Source: Ruminococcaceae bacterium UBA7075
Lineage (GTDB): Bacteria; Bacillota; Clostridia; Oscillospirales; Acutalibacteraceae
Direction of reading: 5' to 3'
DNA length: 59,279 bases
NCBI GenBank assembly: GCA_002493635.1
Contig: DKZL01000075.1
Coordinates: 1-59,279 of the forward strand
Shown: positions 6,538 to 14,900 of the stretch, piece after piece
Layout of the letters: each line of letters opens with the position of its first letter
How positions within the stretch are numbered: the stretch's first letter is position 1
Position numbers and translations under genes: made by a program
The notes under the pieces: generated by a model
The model's database searches: none
What the model saw: only the letters and a program-made list of their open reading frames with translations
What the model was told of the DNA's origin: nothing

Positions 6538-8685
6538 ATGGATTATTCAATAACATTATCAGAACAGTTTAATATAAAGCAGGAATATGCTCAGAATATT
6601 ATCAATTTGCTTGATGAGGGCAATACAATACCATTTATTGCACGTTACCGCAAGGAAATGCACGGCTCAATGGATGACCAGCTTATTCGTGAGTTTGCCG
6701 AAAAGCTTGAGTATCTGCGTGGTCTTGATAAGCGCAGAGAAGAAATTAAATCGCTTATTGAAGCACAGGAGAAGCTCACTGATGAAATTGTAAAGGCTAT
6801 TGACGGCGCACAGACTATGAGCGAGCTTGAGGATATTTACCGTCCATTCCGTCCAAAGCGAAAGACAAGGGCGTCTGTTGCAAAAGAAAAGGGATTGGAA
6901 CCGCTTGCAGATGCAATTCTGTCGCAAAACCGTTACTTTAATCCTCAAGAGGAAGCGAAGAAATACATTGACAAGGAAAAGGGCGTCAACAGCGTTGATG
7001 AAGCTATACAGGGCGCAATGGACATACTTGCCGAGATGGTGTCTGATAATGCTGAGGTTCGCCGCCGTGTGCGCAGCTTTGCACAGAGTCTTGGCTTAGT
7101 TGTTTCAGTTGCCGCAGATGCCGATAAAGAAAGCGTTTACACAATTTATTATGACTTTAAGGAGCCTGTCAAGAAGATTGCAGGTCACAGAGTTCTGGCA
7201 ATTAACAGAGGTGAAAAGGAAGGTTTTCTTAAAGTTTCGGTTGAGCTTGACAGCGAAAAACCGCTTAACTCAATCTACAGAATGATGATTAGGGAGTCAA
7301 ATCCTCTTTGTACAGATATTATCAAGGCGGCTTGTGATGACGCATATCAGCGTCTGATTTTTCCGTCAATAGAGCGTGAGGTGAGAAATGACCTCACAGA
7401 AAATGCATCGGAAAATGCAATGAAGGTGTTTGCCGTAAACCTCAAGCAGCTTTTAATGCAACCGCCTGTAAAGGGCAAGGTCGTTTTAGCTCTTGACCCC
7501 GGTTACCGCACAGGCTGCAAGACTGCCGTTGTTGATGATACGGGCAAGGTGCTTGATACCACTGTTTTGTATCCTACACACTCTGAAAAGAAGATTGCAG
7601 AGTCAAAGCAAAAGTTGTTGCAGCTTATCAAAAAGCACAATGTTGACATAATATCAATAGGAAACGGCACGGCAAGCAAAGAGACCGAGATGTTTGCAGC
7701 TGATGCAATCAAAGAGGCTGACCATAAGGTATATTATATGGTTGTCAGCGAGGCAGGCGCATCGGTTTATTCAGCATCAAAACTCGCTGCAACCGAATTG
7801 CCTGACCTTGATTTAACGCTGCGCAGTGCTGTTTCAATTGCTCGCCGTCTGCAAGACCCTCTTGCAGAGCTTGTAAAGATTGAGCCAAAGGCAATCGGTG
7901 TAGGACAGTATCAGCATGATATGCCGCAGAAGAAACTCGGTGAAACGCTTGACGGCGTAGTCGAGGACTGTGTAAACTCTGTTGGTGCAGACTTAAACAC
8001 GGCATCTCCTGCGTTGCTTTCAAGAGTTTCGGGACTTACGAGTGCAGTTTGCAAAAATATTGTAGCCTATCGTGAGGAAAACGGAGCATTTACATCTCGT
8101 GCAGAGCTTAAAAAAGTTCCAAAGCTCGGACCAAAGGCGTTTGAGCAGTGCGCAGGCTTTTTGCGCGTGCCTGAAAGCCGAAATCCGCTTGACAATACGG
8201 GTGTTCATCCCGAAAGCTACAAGAGCGCAAAAGAACTTTTAACGCTTGTTGAATATTCTGATAAAGAAATAAAAACAGGAAAATTCCCAGATATAGCTGC
8301 TCGTGTTCAAAAGGCAGGCACAAAAACTCTTGCCGAAAAATTAGGCATAGGTTTGCCTACACTTGACGATATTGTTAAGGAGCTTTCAAAGCCTGGGCGT
8401 GACCCTCGTGATGAGATGCCTGCTCCGATGCTCAGAAGTGATATCCTTGACATCAAGGACTTGAAAGAGGGAATGGAGCTTAAGGGAACAGTCCGCAATG
8501 TAATTGACTTTGGTGCATTTGTTGATATCGGCGTTCATCAGGACGGGCTCGTACACATTTCGCAGATTTGCGATAAATATATCAAGCATCCGAGCGAGGT
8601 TTTAAAAGTCGGCGATGTTGTGAATGTCAAGATACTATCAGTTGACGCTGACAAGAACAGAATTTCGCTTACAATGAAATTTTAA
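6538..8685 (+). CDS. tex: Tex family transcription accessory / RNA-binding protein
   Basis: The 715-aa product matches the usual Tex length and domain order. It has an N-terminal Tex domain with FIARYRKEMHGSMDDQLIREF. A YqgF/RNase H-like fold follows (VLALDPGYRTGCKTAVVD, IGNGTASKETE). Helix-hairpin-helix segments (LLSRVSGLTSAVCKNIVAYRE, LKKVPKLGPKAFEQCAGF) come next. The C terminus is an S1 domain (GTVRNVIDFGAFVDIG, DGLVHISQI). Tex proteins bind nucleic acid and associate with transcription; the exact role in Firmicutes is not settled. It has its own promoter (6471-6499) and terminator (8701-8729), so it is a single-gene unit. Confidence 0.95.
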   Translation: MDYSITLSEQFNIKQEYAQNIINLLDEGNTIPFIARYRKEMHGSMDDQLIREFAEKLEYLRGLDKRREEIKSLIEAQEKLTDEIVKAIDGAQTMSELEDIYRPFRPKRKTRASVAKEKGLEPLADAILSQNRYFNPQEEAKKYIDKEKGVNSVDEAIQGAMDILAEMVSDNAEVRRRVRSFAQSLGLVVSVAADADKESVYTIYYDFKEPVKKIAGHRVLAINRGEKEGFLKVSVELDSEKPLNSIYRMMIRESNPLCTDIIKAACDDAYQRLIFPSIEREVRNDLTENASENAMKVFAVNLKQLLMQPPVKGKVVLALDPGYRTGCKTAVVDDTGKVLDTTVLYPTHSEKKIAESKQKLLQLIKKHNVDIISIGNGTASKETEMFAADAIKEADHKVYYMVVSEAGASVYSASKLAATELPDLDLTLRSAVSIARRLQDPLAELVKIEPKAIGVGQYQHDMPQKKLGETLDGVVEDCVNSVGADLNTASPALLSRVSGLTSAVCKNIVAYREENGAFTSRAELKKVPKLGPKAFEQCAGFLRVPESRNPLDNTGVHPESYKSAKELLTLVEYSDKEIKTGKFPDIAARVQKAGTKTLAEKLGIGLPTLDDIVKELSKPGRDPRDEMPAPMLRSDILDIKDLKEGMELKGTVRNVIDFGAFVDIGVHQDGLVHISQICDKYIKHPSEVLKVGDVVNVKILSVDADKNRISLTMKF

Positions 8686-8700
8686 AATATATATAAATTT

Positions 8701-8729
8701 AAAGACACGAGTTTTCGGCTCGTGTCTTT
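8701..8729 (+). terminator. Terminator of the Tex gene
   Basis: AAAGACACGAG (8701-8711) and CTCGTGTCTTT (8719-8729) pair perfectly around a 7-nt loop, followed by TTGTG. The A-rich 5' arm also gives a T-run on the minus strand for the converging LysR gene. Confidence 0.8.
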
Positions 8730-8745
8730 TTGTGTAACTATATAT

Positions 8746-9618
8746 TTAATTCATCATTAATTTTAAAAATTCATCTTTGAATTTTTTATCGAGATTATTT
8801 AATTTATTGCTGCTTACAATAAAACTTTTGATGGATGGAATTTCAAAATCTATCAACGGAATTTCAATTAACTTACCGCTTTTTAAATCCTGAGTGACTA
8901 AATTTTTCGGCAAAAAACTGTAACCGTCACTGTCATAAAGATAAGGGATAATATTTGCACTTCTATCAATTTCAAAAGAAAAGCGATAGTGCTTCGGAAA
9001 CAAATCCTTAATATATTTGCTTATGCCCTGCAAAGTAAAGTTGCAGTAAAGACAGTTGATTTTAGTCAGCTCGTTAAGTCTGATTCCGTCAATAAATTCA
9101 GTGTTTCTTTTATCGGTGACGAGTATCATTTCATCATCGCAATACGGAATGCAATCAACATCAGCCTTATTGTACTGAACGCAGGTAAAGGCAAAGTCAA
9201 CCACGCCGTCAACAGCCATTTGATTGAGCGACATTGAATGAGAAATCACGACCTTCAAAGCGATGTTAGGATTGTCCTTCACAAATTGATTAAGCTTGTC
9301 CTTAAGGTGGCAGTCATATATTGTATTAGTTGAGCCTATGTTAAGCTTAAATCTGTATTTATCTCTTGTATTAATGTCGTCAATAGCAGTTTTTTCAAGA
9401 TCAGTAATTCTTACTGCATAGTCAAGAAAACGCTTACCCTCTTCGGTAAGGCTGACATTTTTCCTCTCTCTTTCAAAGAGCTTTTTTCCCACTTCTTTTT
9501 CAAGTTCAGCAATCCTATTGGTAACGGTAGATTGAGCCACAAAGAGCGACTCAGCAGTTTTAGTAAAATTTTTATATTTTGATAATGCGATAAATGTACG
9601 TAAATTTTCCGTGTTCAT
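8746..9618 (-). CDS. LysR-type transcriptional regulator
   Basis: This 290-aa protein has normal LysR length. The N-terminal winged helix-turn-helix is typical: NLRTFIALSKYKNFTKTAESLFVAQSTVTNRIAELEKEVG, about residues 5-44, then LFERERKNVSLTEEGKRF. The remainder is the periplasmic-binding-like effector domain (LNIGSTNTIYD onwards). It is transcribed divergently from the GNAT/methyltransferase pair at 9745-11083. The shared 126-bp gap holds overlapping promoters and a dyad (9678-9697). LysR regulators usually control the divergent neighbour and themselves, so that pair is the likely target. The ligand is unknown. Confidence 0.92.
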   Translation of the reverse strand: MNTENLRTFIALSKYKNFTKTAESLFVAQSTVTNRIAELEKEVGKKLFERERKNVSLTEEGKRFLDYAVRITDLEKTAIDDINTRDKYRFKLNIGSTNTIYDCHLKDKLNQFVKDNPNIALKVVISHSMSLNQMAVDGVVDFAFTCVQYNKADVDCIPYCDDEMILVTDKRNTEFIDGIRLNELTKINCLYCNFTLQGISKYIKDLFPKHYRFSFEIDRSANIIPYLYDSDGYSFLPKNLVTQDLKSGKLIEIPLIDFEIPSIKSFIVSSNKLNNLDKKFKDEFLKLMMN

Positions 9619-9670
9619 GGCTATCCTTTATAATCGAAAAAATGAATTAAAATAATCAAAAATATTCGTT

Positions 9671-9706
9671 TTACAAATTATAACATATGTGTTATAACTT
9701 AGTCAA
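9671..9706. promoter_or_regulatory. Divergent LysR/GNAT promoters with a dyad in the middle
   Basis: On the minus strand TTGACT (9706-9701), an 18-nt spacer and TATAAT (9682-9677) serve the LysR gene. On the plus strand TTACAA (9671-9676), a 16-nt spacer and TATAAC (9693-9698) could serve the GNAT gene. The inverted repeat TTATAACA (9678-9685) / TGTTATAA (9690-9697) lies across both, so a protein bound there would affect both promoters. Confidence 0.6.
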
Positions 9707-9744
9707 GACAAGCGACTTGTTAAAAAAGTTATAGGAGAAATAGT

Positions 9745-10311
9745 ATGGAAAATATTGGAACACAAACCATAAATACAGAAAGACTTATGTTAAGAAAATT
9801 TGATTTTGCAGATGCATTAGATATGCTTGATTTATGGGTTAGCAAGCCTGAAATTCAGCATATGTATTCTGAACCGACCTACAATACCATTGATGAAGTG
9901 AACAAGTTACTGGAAAAGTACATACAAAATTACGCCAACAACGATTATTACCGTTGGGCGATTGTGGATAATGACAGTAAGAGGTGTATCGGTCAGATTG
10001 CATTTTACCTTGTTAATACGAACAATCATTTTGCGGAAATTGAGTATTGTATCGCAAGTGAATATCAAAATAAAGGTCTTATGACAGAAGCGGTAAAGGC
10101 GTTAATCGGATTCGGCTTTGAAATAATCGGACTTCATAAAATTCAGATTTCAACCAAAGAGATTAACGCACCGTCAAAGAGAGTAATCGAAAAAAGCGGT
10201 TTTACATATGAGGGTACACTGCGTGACTATTTCTATTATGAAGGCAAGTACATCGACAGACTTTATTACTCAATGCTTATTAGTGAGTATGAAAATTTAC
10301 GGAGGAGATAA
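9745..10311 (+). CDS. GNAT family N-acetyltransferase, RimJ/RimL type
   Basis: The 188-aa product has the RimJ/RimL layout. It begins INTERLMLRKFDFADALDMLDLW. The central part RWAIVDNDSKRCIGQIAF is followed by the acetyl-CoA segment AEIEYCIASEYQNKGLMTEAVKALIGFGF. It ends with NAPSKRVIEKSGFTYEGTLRDYFYYEGKYIDRLYYSML, the classic family end where the N-x-S-x-x-V-x-E-K-x-G-F motif sits. AGGAGA precedes the ATG. Substrates of this subgroup range from ribosomal protein N termini to small amines and cannot be told here. Its stop overlaps the ribosome binding region of the methyltransferase, so the two are co-translated. Confidence 0.9.
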   Translation: MENIGTQTINTERLMLRKFDFADALDMLDLWVSKPEIQHMYSEPTYNTIDEVNKLLEKYIQNYANNDYYRWAIVDNDSKRCIGQIAFYLVNTNNHFAEIEYCIASEYQNKGLMTEAVKALIGFGFEIIGLHKIQISTKEINAPSKRVIEKSGFTYEGTLRDYFYYEGKYIDRLYYSMLISEYENLRRR

Positions 10312-10312
10312 A

Positions 10313-11083
10313 ATGTTCAGTTGGAATTCCAATCAGTATTTAAAATTTAAAAATGAGCGCACACAGCCGTCAATAGACCTTGCTAACAGGATTAACCTTG
10401 ATAATCCGCAGAGCATTATTGACATAGGCTGCGGACCCGGCAACAGTACTGAGGTGTTGCAGAGAAGATTTCCAAATTCAAAAATTATTGGTATTGACAG
10501 TTCTGCTGAAATGATTGCAAAAGCAAAATCACAGCATAATGACCTTGATTTTATCTGTTGCGATGTAAATGATTTGTTTTGCAGGCAAGAAAAATATGAT
10601 GTTGTGTTTTCAAATGCCTGTATTCAGTGGATACCCAATCATTATGAATTGATTAAAAATCTTATGTCATTACTGAACGATAATGGTGTGCTTGCAGTTC
10701 AGATTCCATATAATCAAAATGAGCCTGTTCAAAAAATTATTTCAGAAATCACAAAAAGCAAGAAGTGGGTAGATTGTTTTGAAAATCCAAGAGAAAAATA
10801 TGTGCTGAATTTCAGCGAATATTATTATGACTTGCTTGCTGATATTTCACACAGCTTTGAAATGTGGCAGACGACATATTTTCATAAAATGAAATCATAT
10901 GAAAGTATGTTGGAGTGGTACAGAGGTACCGGCTTGAGACCGTATCTTGAGGAACTCAATGAAGCTCAAAAAGCTGATTTTGAAAGTGAATTTCTCAATA
11001 GAGTTATGCAGGAATATCCTGCTCAGGCAAACGGCGATATTATCTTTAAATTTCCGAGATTGTTTTTTACGGCGGTAAAATGA
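10313..11083 (+). CDS. tam: Trans-aconitate 2-methyltransferase-like SAM enzyme
   Basis: The 256-aa product fits the Tam family, which methylates trans-aconitate, a toxic by-product of the citrate cycle that inhibits aconitase. The N-terminal signature is SWNSNQYLKFKNERTQPSIDLANRI. SAM-binding motif I is IIDIGCGPGNSTEVL, and a post-motif acidic GIDSSAEMIAKA follows. VFSNACIQWIPNH is motif IV. The start is ATG 10313, with GGAGGAGA 5 nt upstream; a longer frame from 10208 lies inside the GNAT gene. The GNAT/Tam pair under a LysR regulator may be a small metabolite-damage or detoxification unit, which is inference. Confidence 0.82.
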   Translation: MFSWNSNQYLKFKNERTQPSIDLANRINLDNPQSIIDIGCGPGNSTEVLQRRFPNSKIIGIDSSAEMIAKAKSQHNDLDFICCDVNDLFCRQEKYDVVFSNACIQWIPNHYELIKNLMSLLNDNGVLAVQIPYNQNEPVQKIISEITKSKKWVDCFENPREKYVLNFSEYYYDLLADISHSFEMWQTTYFHKMKSYESMLEWYRGTGLRPYLEELNEAQKADFESEFLNRVMQEYPAQANGDIIFKFPRLFFTAVK

Positions 11084-11110
11084 CGATAAGGACAGATATT
11101 AAAAAAGTGT

Positions 11111-11140
11111 CCCCGAAATCCTTTATAAAGGATTTCGGGG
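11111..11140. terminator. Perfect 30-bp palindrome, bidirectional terminator
   Basis: CCCCGAAATCCTTTA and its exact reverse complement abut with no loop bases beyond the stem centre. On the minus strand it is followed by ACACTTTTTT, on the plus strand by CGAAGTTTTA. It ends both the methyltransferase and the converging GIY-YIG gene. Confidence 0.8.
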
Positions 11141-11154
11141 CGAAGTTTTATTAT

Positions 11155-11463
11155 TTAACTAACAGATTTTACTTTGTAATCGTCACTTTTAATTTTATCT
11201 TTAAACACATTAAAATCATTATTTTTTATTAACTCTTCTTTTTGCACTTTTGTAAGTCTTTTTATTTGATATTCAAGGCGTGACGCAGAAATCCTGTCTT
11301 TACTTTGCCATACAGCTTCAATTTTTATTGCCTTGTGAGTTCGTGTGTATTTTGCAGATTTTTCGTTTTGTGAAAGGTGTTCTTCAAACCGTCTTTTAAC
11401 ATCTGTCGTAATTCCCGTATAAAGCGAATCATCAGTACATCTGATTATATAAGTATAGTACAT
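11155..11463 (-). CDS. GIY-YIG domain protein (UPF0213/YhbQ type)
   Basis: The 102-aa protein is a single GIY-YIG nuclease-like domain. YYTYIIRCTDDSLYTGITTDVKRRFEEHL holds the Y-T-Y and Y-T-G-I motifs with the catalytic arginine in the VKRRF segment. SRLEYQIKRLTKVQKEELI supplies the downstream conserved Glu and helix. The length matches the stand-alone UPF0213 family, whose members are putative structure-specific DNA endonucleases of poorly defined role. It is monocistronic and converges on the methyltransferase gene, with the shared palindromic terminator at 11111-11140. Confidence 0.9.
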   Translation of the reverse strand: MYYTYIIRCTDDSLYTGITTDVKRRFEEHLSQNEKSAKYTRTHKAIKIEAVWQSKDRISASRLEYQIKRLTKVQKEELIKNNDFNVFKDKIKSDDYKVKSVS

Positions 11464-11657
11464 TAATCATCATTGTCCTTTTGAAGTATAATTGCCTATA
11501 AAATAATTTTAACTGAACTTATAACATATGTCAATAATCGAAATTTGTGGTAAATCAGTTGATGATAAGCTTATTGAACGCTATAATTAAAATAATTATA
11601 ATTTTTTGTAGCTTTTTTGGTATTTTAATGGTGTTATAGATGAAAGGGGAGGTGTCA

Positions 11658-12146
11658 ATGAACATTCAGGGTACTTTGTCTGACGAAAGCATTGAAAGCA
11701 TCATCGGACACTATTCACAAATGGTTTACCGGCTTGCTTTTGCACGGGTAGGAAATAAATATGATGCCGACGAGGTGTTTCAGGAGGTATTTTTGCGGTA
11801 TGTGCGCAAAAATCCTAAATTCAATGATGAAGAGCACCGCAAGGCTTGGCTGATAAAGGTGACAGTCAACTGCTCCAAAACTCTTATGTCGTCTATGTGG
11901 TACAGCAAAACGCAGGAGCTTGACGAAGCATTGGCTATTGAAGATGAAAATGATATTAATCTGTATTATGAACTGCAAAAACTGCCTGCAAAGTACAGGG
12001 AGGTTATTCATCTGTTCTATTATGAAGATATGTCGGTTGAGCAGATTTCAAATTTACTTGGAAGAAAATGTTCAACCGTTCGGACACAGCTAACCCGTGC
12101 CCGTGCAATGCTAAAAGATTATATGAAGGAGGAAGACTATGTTTAG
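11658..12146 (+). CDS. ECF sigma factor
   Basis: This 162-aa sigma-70 family factor has only regions 2 and 4. Region 2 is VYRLAFARVGNKYDADEVFQEVFLRYVRKN. Region 4 is LPAKYREVIHLFYYEDMSVEQISNLLGRKCSTVRTQLTRARAMLK, with the promoter-recognition helix-turn-helix. I choose ATG 11658 with GGGGAGG at 11647-11653; an in-frame ATG at 11640 lacks a ribosome binding site. The next gene overlaps by 8 nt and encodes its likely anti-sigma partner, so translation is coupled. ECF factors often transcribe their own operon, but I could not identify a matching promoter. Confidence 0.92.
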   Translation: MNIQGTLSDESIESIIGHYSQMVYRLAFARVGNKYDADEVFQEVFLRYVRKNPKFNDEEHRKAWLIKVTVNCSKTLMSSMWYSKTQELDEALAIEDENDINLYYELQKLPAKYREVIHLFYYEDMSVEQISNLLGRKCSTVRTQLTRARAMLKDYMKEEDYV

Positions 12147-14016
12147 GGATAATTACAGTAATCTGTATAATCAAATTCGTCCGAGCGAAGAGCTTATAAA
12201 CACCACACTTGAACGCACACAGAAGATAGAAAAATCAAAAAGGAGAGTAATATACAGACATCGAAAACTGCTTATTGTGGCTGCAATAATATGTTTATGT
12301 GCAGTTTTGACGGTTACCCCGGTATTTGCCGCAGCTAATGATTTTGTGTACACTGTTATGTATCAGATTTCACCGCAAATGGCGCAGTTTTTTACTCCGG
12401 TACAAAAAAGTTGCGAGAGCAATGGGGTTGAGATGAGCGTGCTTGCGTGTTATATTCACGATGATACAGCAGAAATTTATGTTTCTATGCGTGATACGGG
12501 GGCAAATGTTGTTGACGAAAAACTTGACTTGTTTGACAGCTATTCCATTAATACACCGTTTGACAGCAGTGCGCATTGTCAAAGAGTTGATTATGATGAA
12601 AGCAGTAGGACAGCAACATTTTTGATTACTATTTCACAGTGGGGAGAGCAGGAGATTGTCGGCGATAAGCTGACATTTACTGTAAGGTCGCTTCTTTACG
12701 GTAAAAATGAGTATGAAGACTATGTTGTGCCTATTGATTTGTCAAAGATTGATAAATCTCCGAAAACACAAAAGCAGTATGTACAGCTTGAAAATATTAC
12801 AGATGCTGCGATGGAAATGCTGGCGGAGCAGGATACTTATAAGGATGCAACCGATTTCGGGAAAATGAGTTTCAGCGGTATAGGCTATGTTGACAGTTGT
12901 CTGCACATTCAGATGAAGTATGAAGATTATGCTGAGAATGATAACCATTGTAGGATATATCTACATGACAAAAATGGCGAGTTCCCAAGCAATACAGATG
13001 ATGATTTGCTCGATGGATATACCGCACACGGACTTTATGAATTCACCGATTTATATACCGAGTATAGTGTTACCTGGTATGACGGAAATGTAAGGTATGA
13101 TGAAACCGTGATTGAACCGAATAGCAATTACAGTTTTGAAGAATTTGTCAATGAAATTTCAAATTATGAAATTGTAGGCGATTTCTACACAACAAATGAC
13201 GCATATCACGGCAACTGGAAAATTACATTTCCAATTGAAAATATGAATACAGACGAGATTACAGATAAATCAGAACCGATAACAGAACCTGAAACTGAAC
13301 CTGAGTTTGAACTAAAAACTCTTGACCTTGTTTCAAAAGAAGACTATATCAATAAAATGCTGAATTCGATTGACTTTTATAACGAGGTCAGTGGAAAAAT
13401 CGAGACTAATATGAATAACGGTGATATAGATAATATTGAATATATCCTGAACTTTAATGACGGCAAAGCCTATGAGCACGAAATCGGTAATAATTATGAT
13501 AATGAAACATATGTTCAGTACGGTCTGAAATTCAATTTTGATAATATAAACAAAACACAAAATAAGAGCATAATAATTGAAAAGCTAAAATCAGATGAAA
13601 ATTATGCAGACCATTTTAATTCGGATTTTCAGACCAATTACGGAGCAGATTATGTTTATGACAAAGATTTTACGGGTATTAATTCTTCGGCAGGATTGAG
13701 CATTTATCCAAGACAGCTTGTGAATGACTTGATGTATGATTTTAATTTGTGGGAGATAGGTGATAGGATAACATATTCAGGCAGAGATTGTCAGATTATA
13801 AAAGGTAATATACCTTCTGAGTTTCAGTATTCATTTGGCAACGCCGAAACCTTTAAGTTGATAATGGACAGAGAAACGGGCATAATGCTTGACCTTGAGT
13901 GTTACACCCCAAACGGTATTGTAACATCATACACCCATACAACAAATATCAGTTTTGATAATGTTGAAGTAAAAGATTTTGACAGAGAAAAATATGCTCA
14001 ATACAAATTAAAGTAA
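12139..14016 (+). CDS. Membrane-anchored anti-sigma factor, DUF4179-like, with long extracellular region
   Basis: This 625-aa protein has a short cytoplasmic head (residues 1-44, LYNQIRPSEELINTTLERTQ). This is the usual sigma-binding size in the DUF4179 group. One membrane span follows (LLIVAAIICLCAVLTVTPVFAAA, about residues 48-69), and the rest is extracytoplasmic. Residues 70-200 resemble the DUF4179 sensor region (TAEIYVSMRDTG and after). A Thr/Glu/Pro linker near 370-390 (SEPITEPETEPEFE) leads to a second domain that I do not recognise. It overlaps the sigma gene by 8 nt. The stimulus and any site-1 protease are not evident here. The length is well above simple anti-sigma factors. Confidence 0.8.
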   Translation: MFRDNYSNLYNQIRPSEELINTTLERTQKIEKSKRRVIYRHRKLLIVAAIICLCAVLTVTPVFAAANDFVYTVMYQISPQMAQFFTPVQKSCESNGVEMSVLACYIHDDTAEIYVSMRDTGANVVDEKLDLFDSYSINTPFDSSAHCQRVDYDESSRTATFLITISQWGEQEIVGDKLTFTVRSLLYGKNEYEDYVVPIDLSKIDKSPKTQKQYVQLENITDAAMEMLAEQDTYKDATDFGKMSFSGIGYVDSCLHIQMKYEDYAENDNHCRIYLHDKNGEFPSNTDDDLLDGYTAHGLYEFTDLYTEYSVTWYDGNVRYDETVIEPNSNYSFEEFVNEISNYEIVGDFYTTNDAYHGNWKITFPIENMNTDEITDKSEPITEPETEPEFELKTLDLVSKEDYINKMLNSIDFYNEVSGKIETNMNNGDIDNIEYILNFNDGKAYEHEIGNNYDNETYVQYGLKFNFDNINKTQNKSIIIEKLKSDENYADHFNSDFQTNYGADYVYDKDFTGINSSAGLSIYPRQLVNDLMYDFNLWEIGDRITYSGRDCQIIKGNIPSEFQYSFGNAETFKLIMDRETGIMLDLECYTPNGIVTSYTHTTNISFDNVEVKDFDREKYAQYKLK

Positions 14017-14020
14017 AGAA

Positions 14021-14050
14021 CAGGCGAGAGGTTAAATTACTTCTCGCCTG
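14021..14050. terminator. Bidirectional terminator between converging genes
   Basis: CAGGCGAGA (14021-14029) and TCTCGCCTG (14042-14050) pair perfectly, followed by ACTTTATAT. It separates the anti-sigma gene from the HAD gene that ends at 14066. Confidence 0.65.
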
Positions 14051-14065
14051 ACTTTATATAAATTA

Positions 14066-14704
14066 TTAAAAAATATTGTCCGTAACACTTGGTAAATCCG
14101 AAAATTCTTTAATAGAATATTTATAGTTTTCTGCATTGCCAAAACCGTACTCGGCAAATATAAACTCTGTTCCTGCAAATTTTGCAGCGTCAAAGTCACT
14201 TTGTGTATCTCCCACATATACAGCCTTGTCTACATTGTTGCGTTCCATAATTAACTTTATGTTCTCACCCTTGGTTTTGCCTGTTCTGCCTGCAAACTCA
14301 ATGTCATCGAACACTTCACATAAATTATAGTGTTTCAGAAAAGCCTGAATGTAACCGTCCTGACAATTACTGACAATCAGAAGAGTGTATTTTTCCTTGA
14401 GTTTTTTCAGAGTATCAATAAGCTCAGGATATATAACAGCGCCGTTTTTCTCAAGAAATTTGCACTCAGTCTTGCAGCATTCGCCGAGAATTTCAAGACT
14501 TCTTTTGATGTCAAGCTCAGGCAATGAAAGCCTTGCGATTTGCTCAAGCGTTTTGCCCATATAGCTGTCCATTTCAGATTTGCTGATTTGTTTTGAGGAT
14601 TCACTCGAATATTTTTGCAAGACCTCATTCCAAACAGGAAGTATTGCTGCGGTTGTGTCCCACATTGTACCGTCCATATCAAAAATTATTGCATTTTTGT
14701 TCAC
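14066..14704 (-). CDS. HAD-superfamily phosphatase, phosphoglycolate phosphatase-like
   Basis: This 212-aa HAD hydrolase has all four motifs. They are FDMDGTMWDT (nucleophile Asp and acid Asp, residues 8-17), IVSNCQDGY (motif II), a Lys in TGKTKGENIKL (motif III) and YVGDTQSDFDAAKFAG (motif IV). The helical cap after motif I marks the subfamily I Gph/YfnB group, which dephosphorylates small phosphate esters. The start is GTG 14704, preceded by GAGGTGA. It is the last gene of a minus-strand run behind the 60-aa protein and the LicD fusion. The substrate is unknown; a role in cell-surface sugar phosphate metabolism is only suggested by the neighbours. Confidence 0.88.
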   Translation of the reverse strand: MNKNAIIFDMDGTMWDTTAAILPVWNEVLQKYSSESSKQISKSEMDSYMGKTLEQIARLSLPELDIKRSLEILGECCKTECKFLEKNGAVIYPELIDTLKKLKEKYTLLIVSNCQDGYIQAFLKHYNLCEVFDDIEFAGRTGKTKGENIKLIMERNNVDKAVYVGDTQSDFDAAKFAGTEFIFAEYGFGNAENYKYSIKEFSDLPSVTDNIF

Positions 14705-14713
14705 ATTTTCACC

Positions 14714-14896
14714 TCAGAATTTTGAAAGCTCTTTTTCAAATTTACAAATCCAATCGGGTCTGTAACCATTTGTAAAATAAAATTTGTTGTTTCTTATTTC
14801 TGCAACCTTTATAAATCCATTTTCGTTATCATAAAAAATCACATTGTCACATAGTGAAGCTGCTTTTTTCAGCGCCTCAAGTCTATTATCACACAT
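14714..14896 (-). CDS. Small 60-aa protein of unknown function
   Basis: I do not recognise this protein. It starts MCDNRLEALKKAASLCDNVIF and contains ENGFIKVAEIRNNKFYFTNGYRPDW, alternating polar and hydrophobic residues that suggest a small beta-rich fold. AGAGGA lies at a proper distance upstream of the ATG. The frame fits exactly between the end of the LicD fusion (4 nt) and the start of the HAD gene (9 nt). That spacing is the main support for its being real. No signal peptide or membrane span is seen. Confidence 0.62.
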   Translation of the reverse strand: MCDNRLEALKKAASLCDNVIFYDNENGFIKVAEIRNNKFYFTNGYRPDWICKFEKELSKF

Positions 14897-14900
14897 ACAA

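Noticed and set aside
11528..11590. 20-codon ORF upstream of the ECF sigma gene
   Set aside because: No ribosome binding site and no recognisable homology; could be a gene scrap but the support is too thin.
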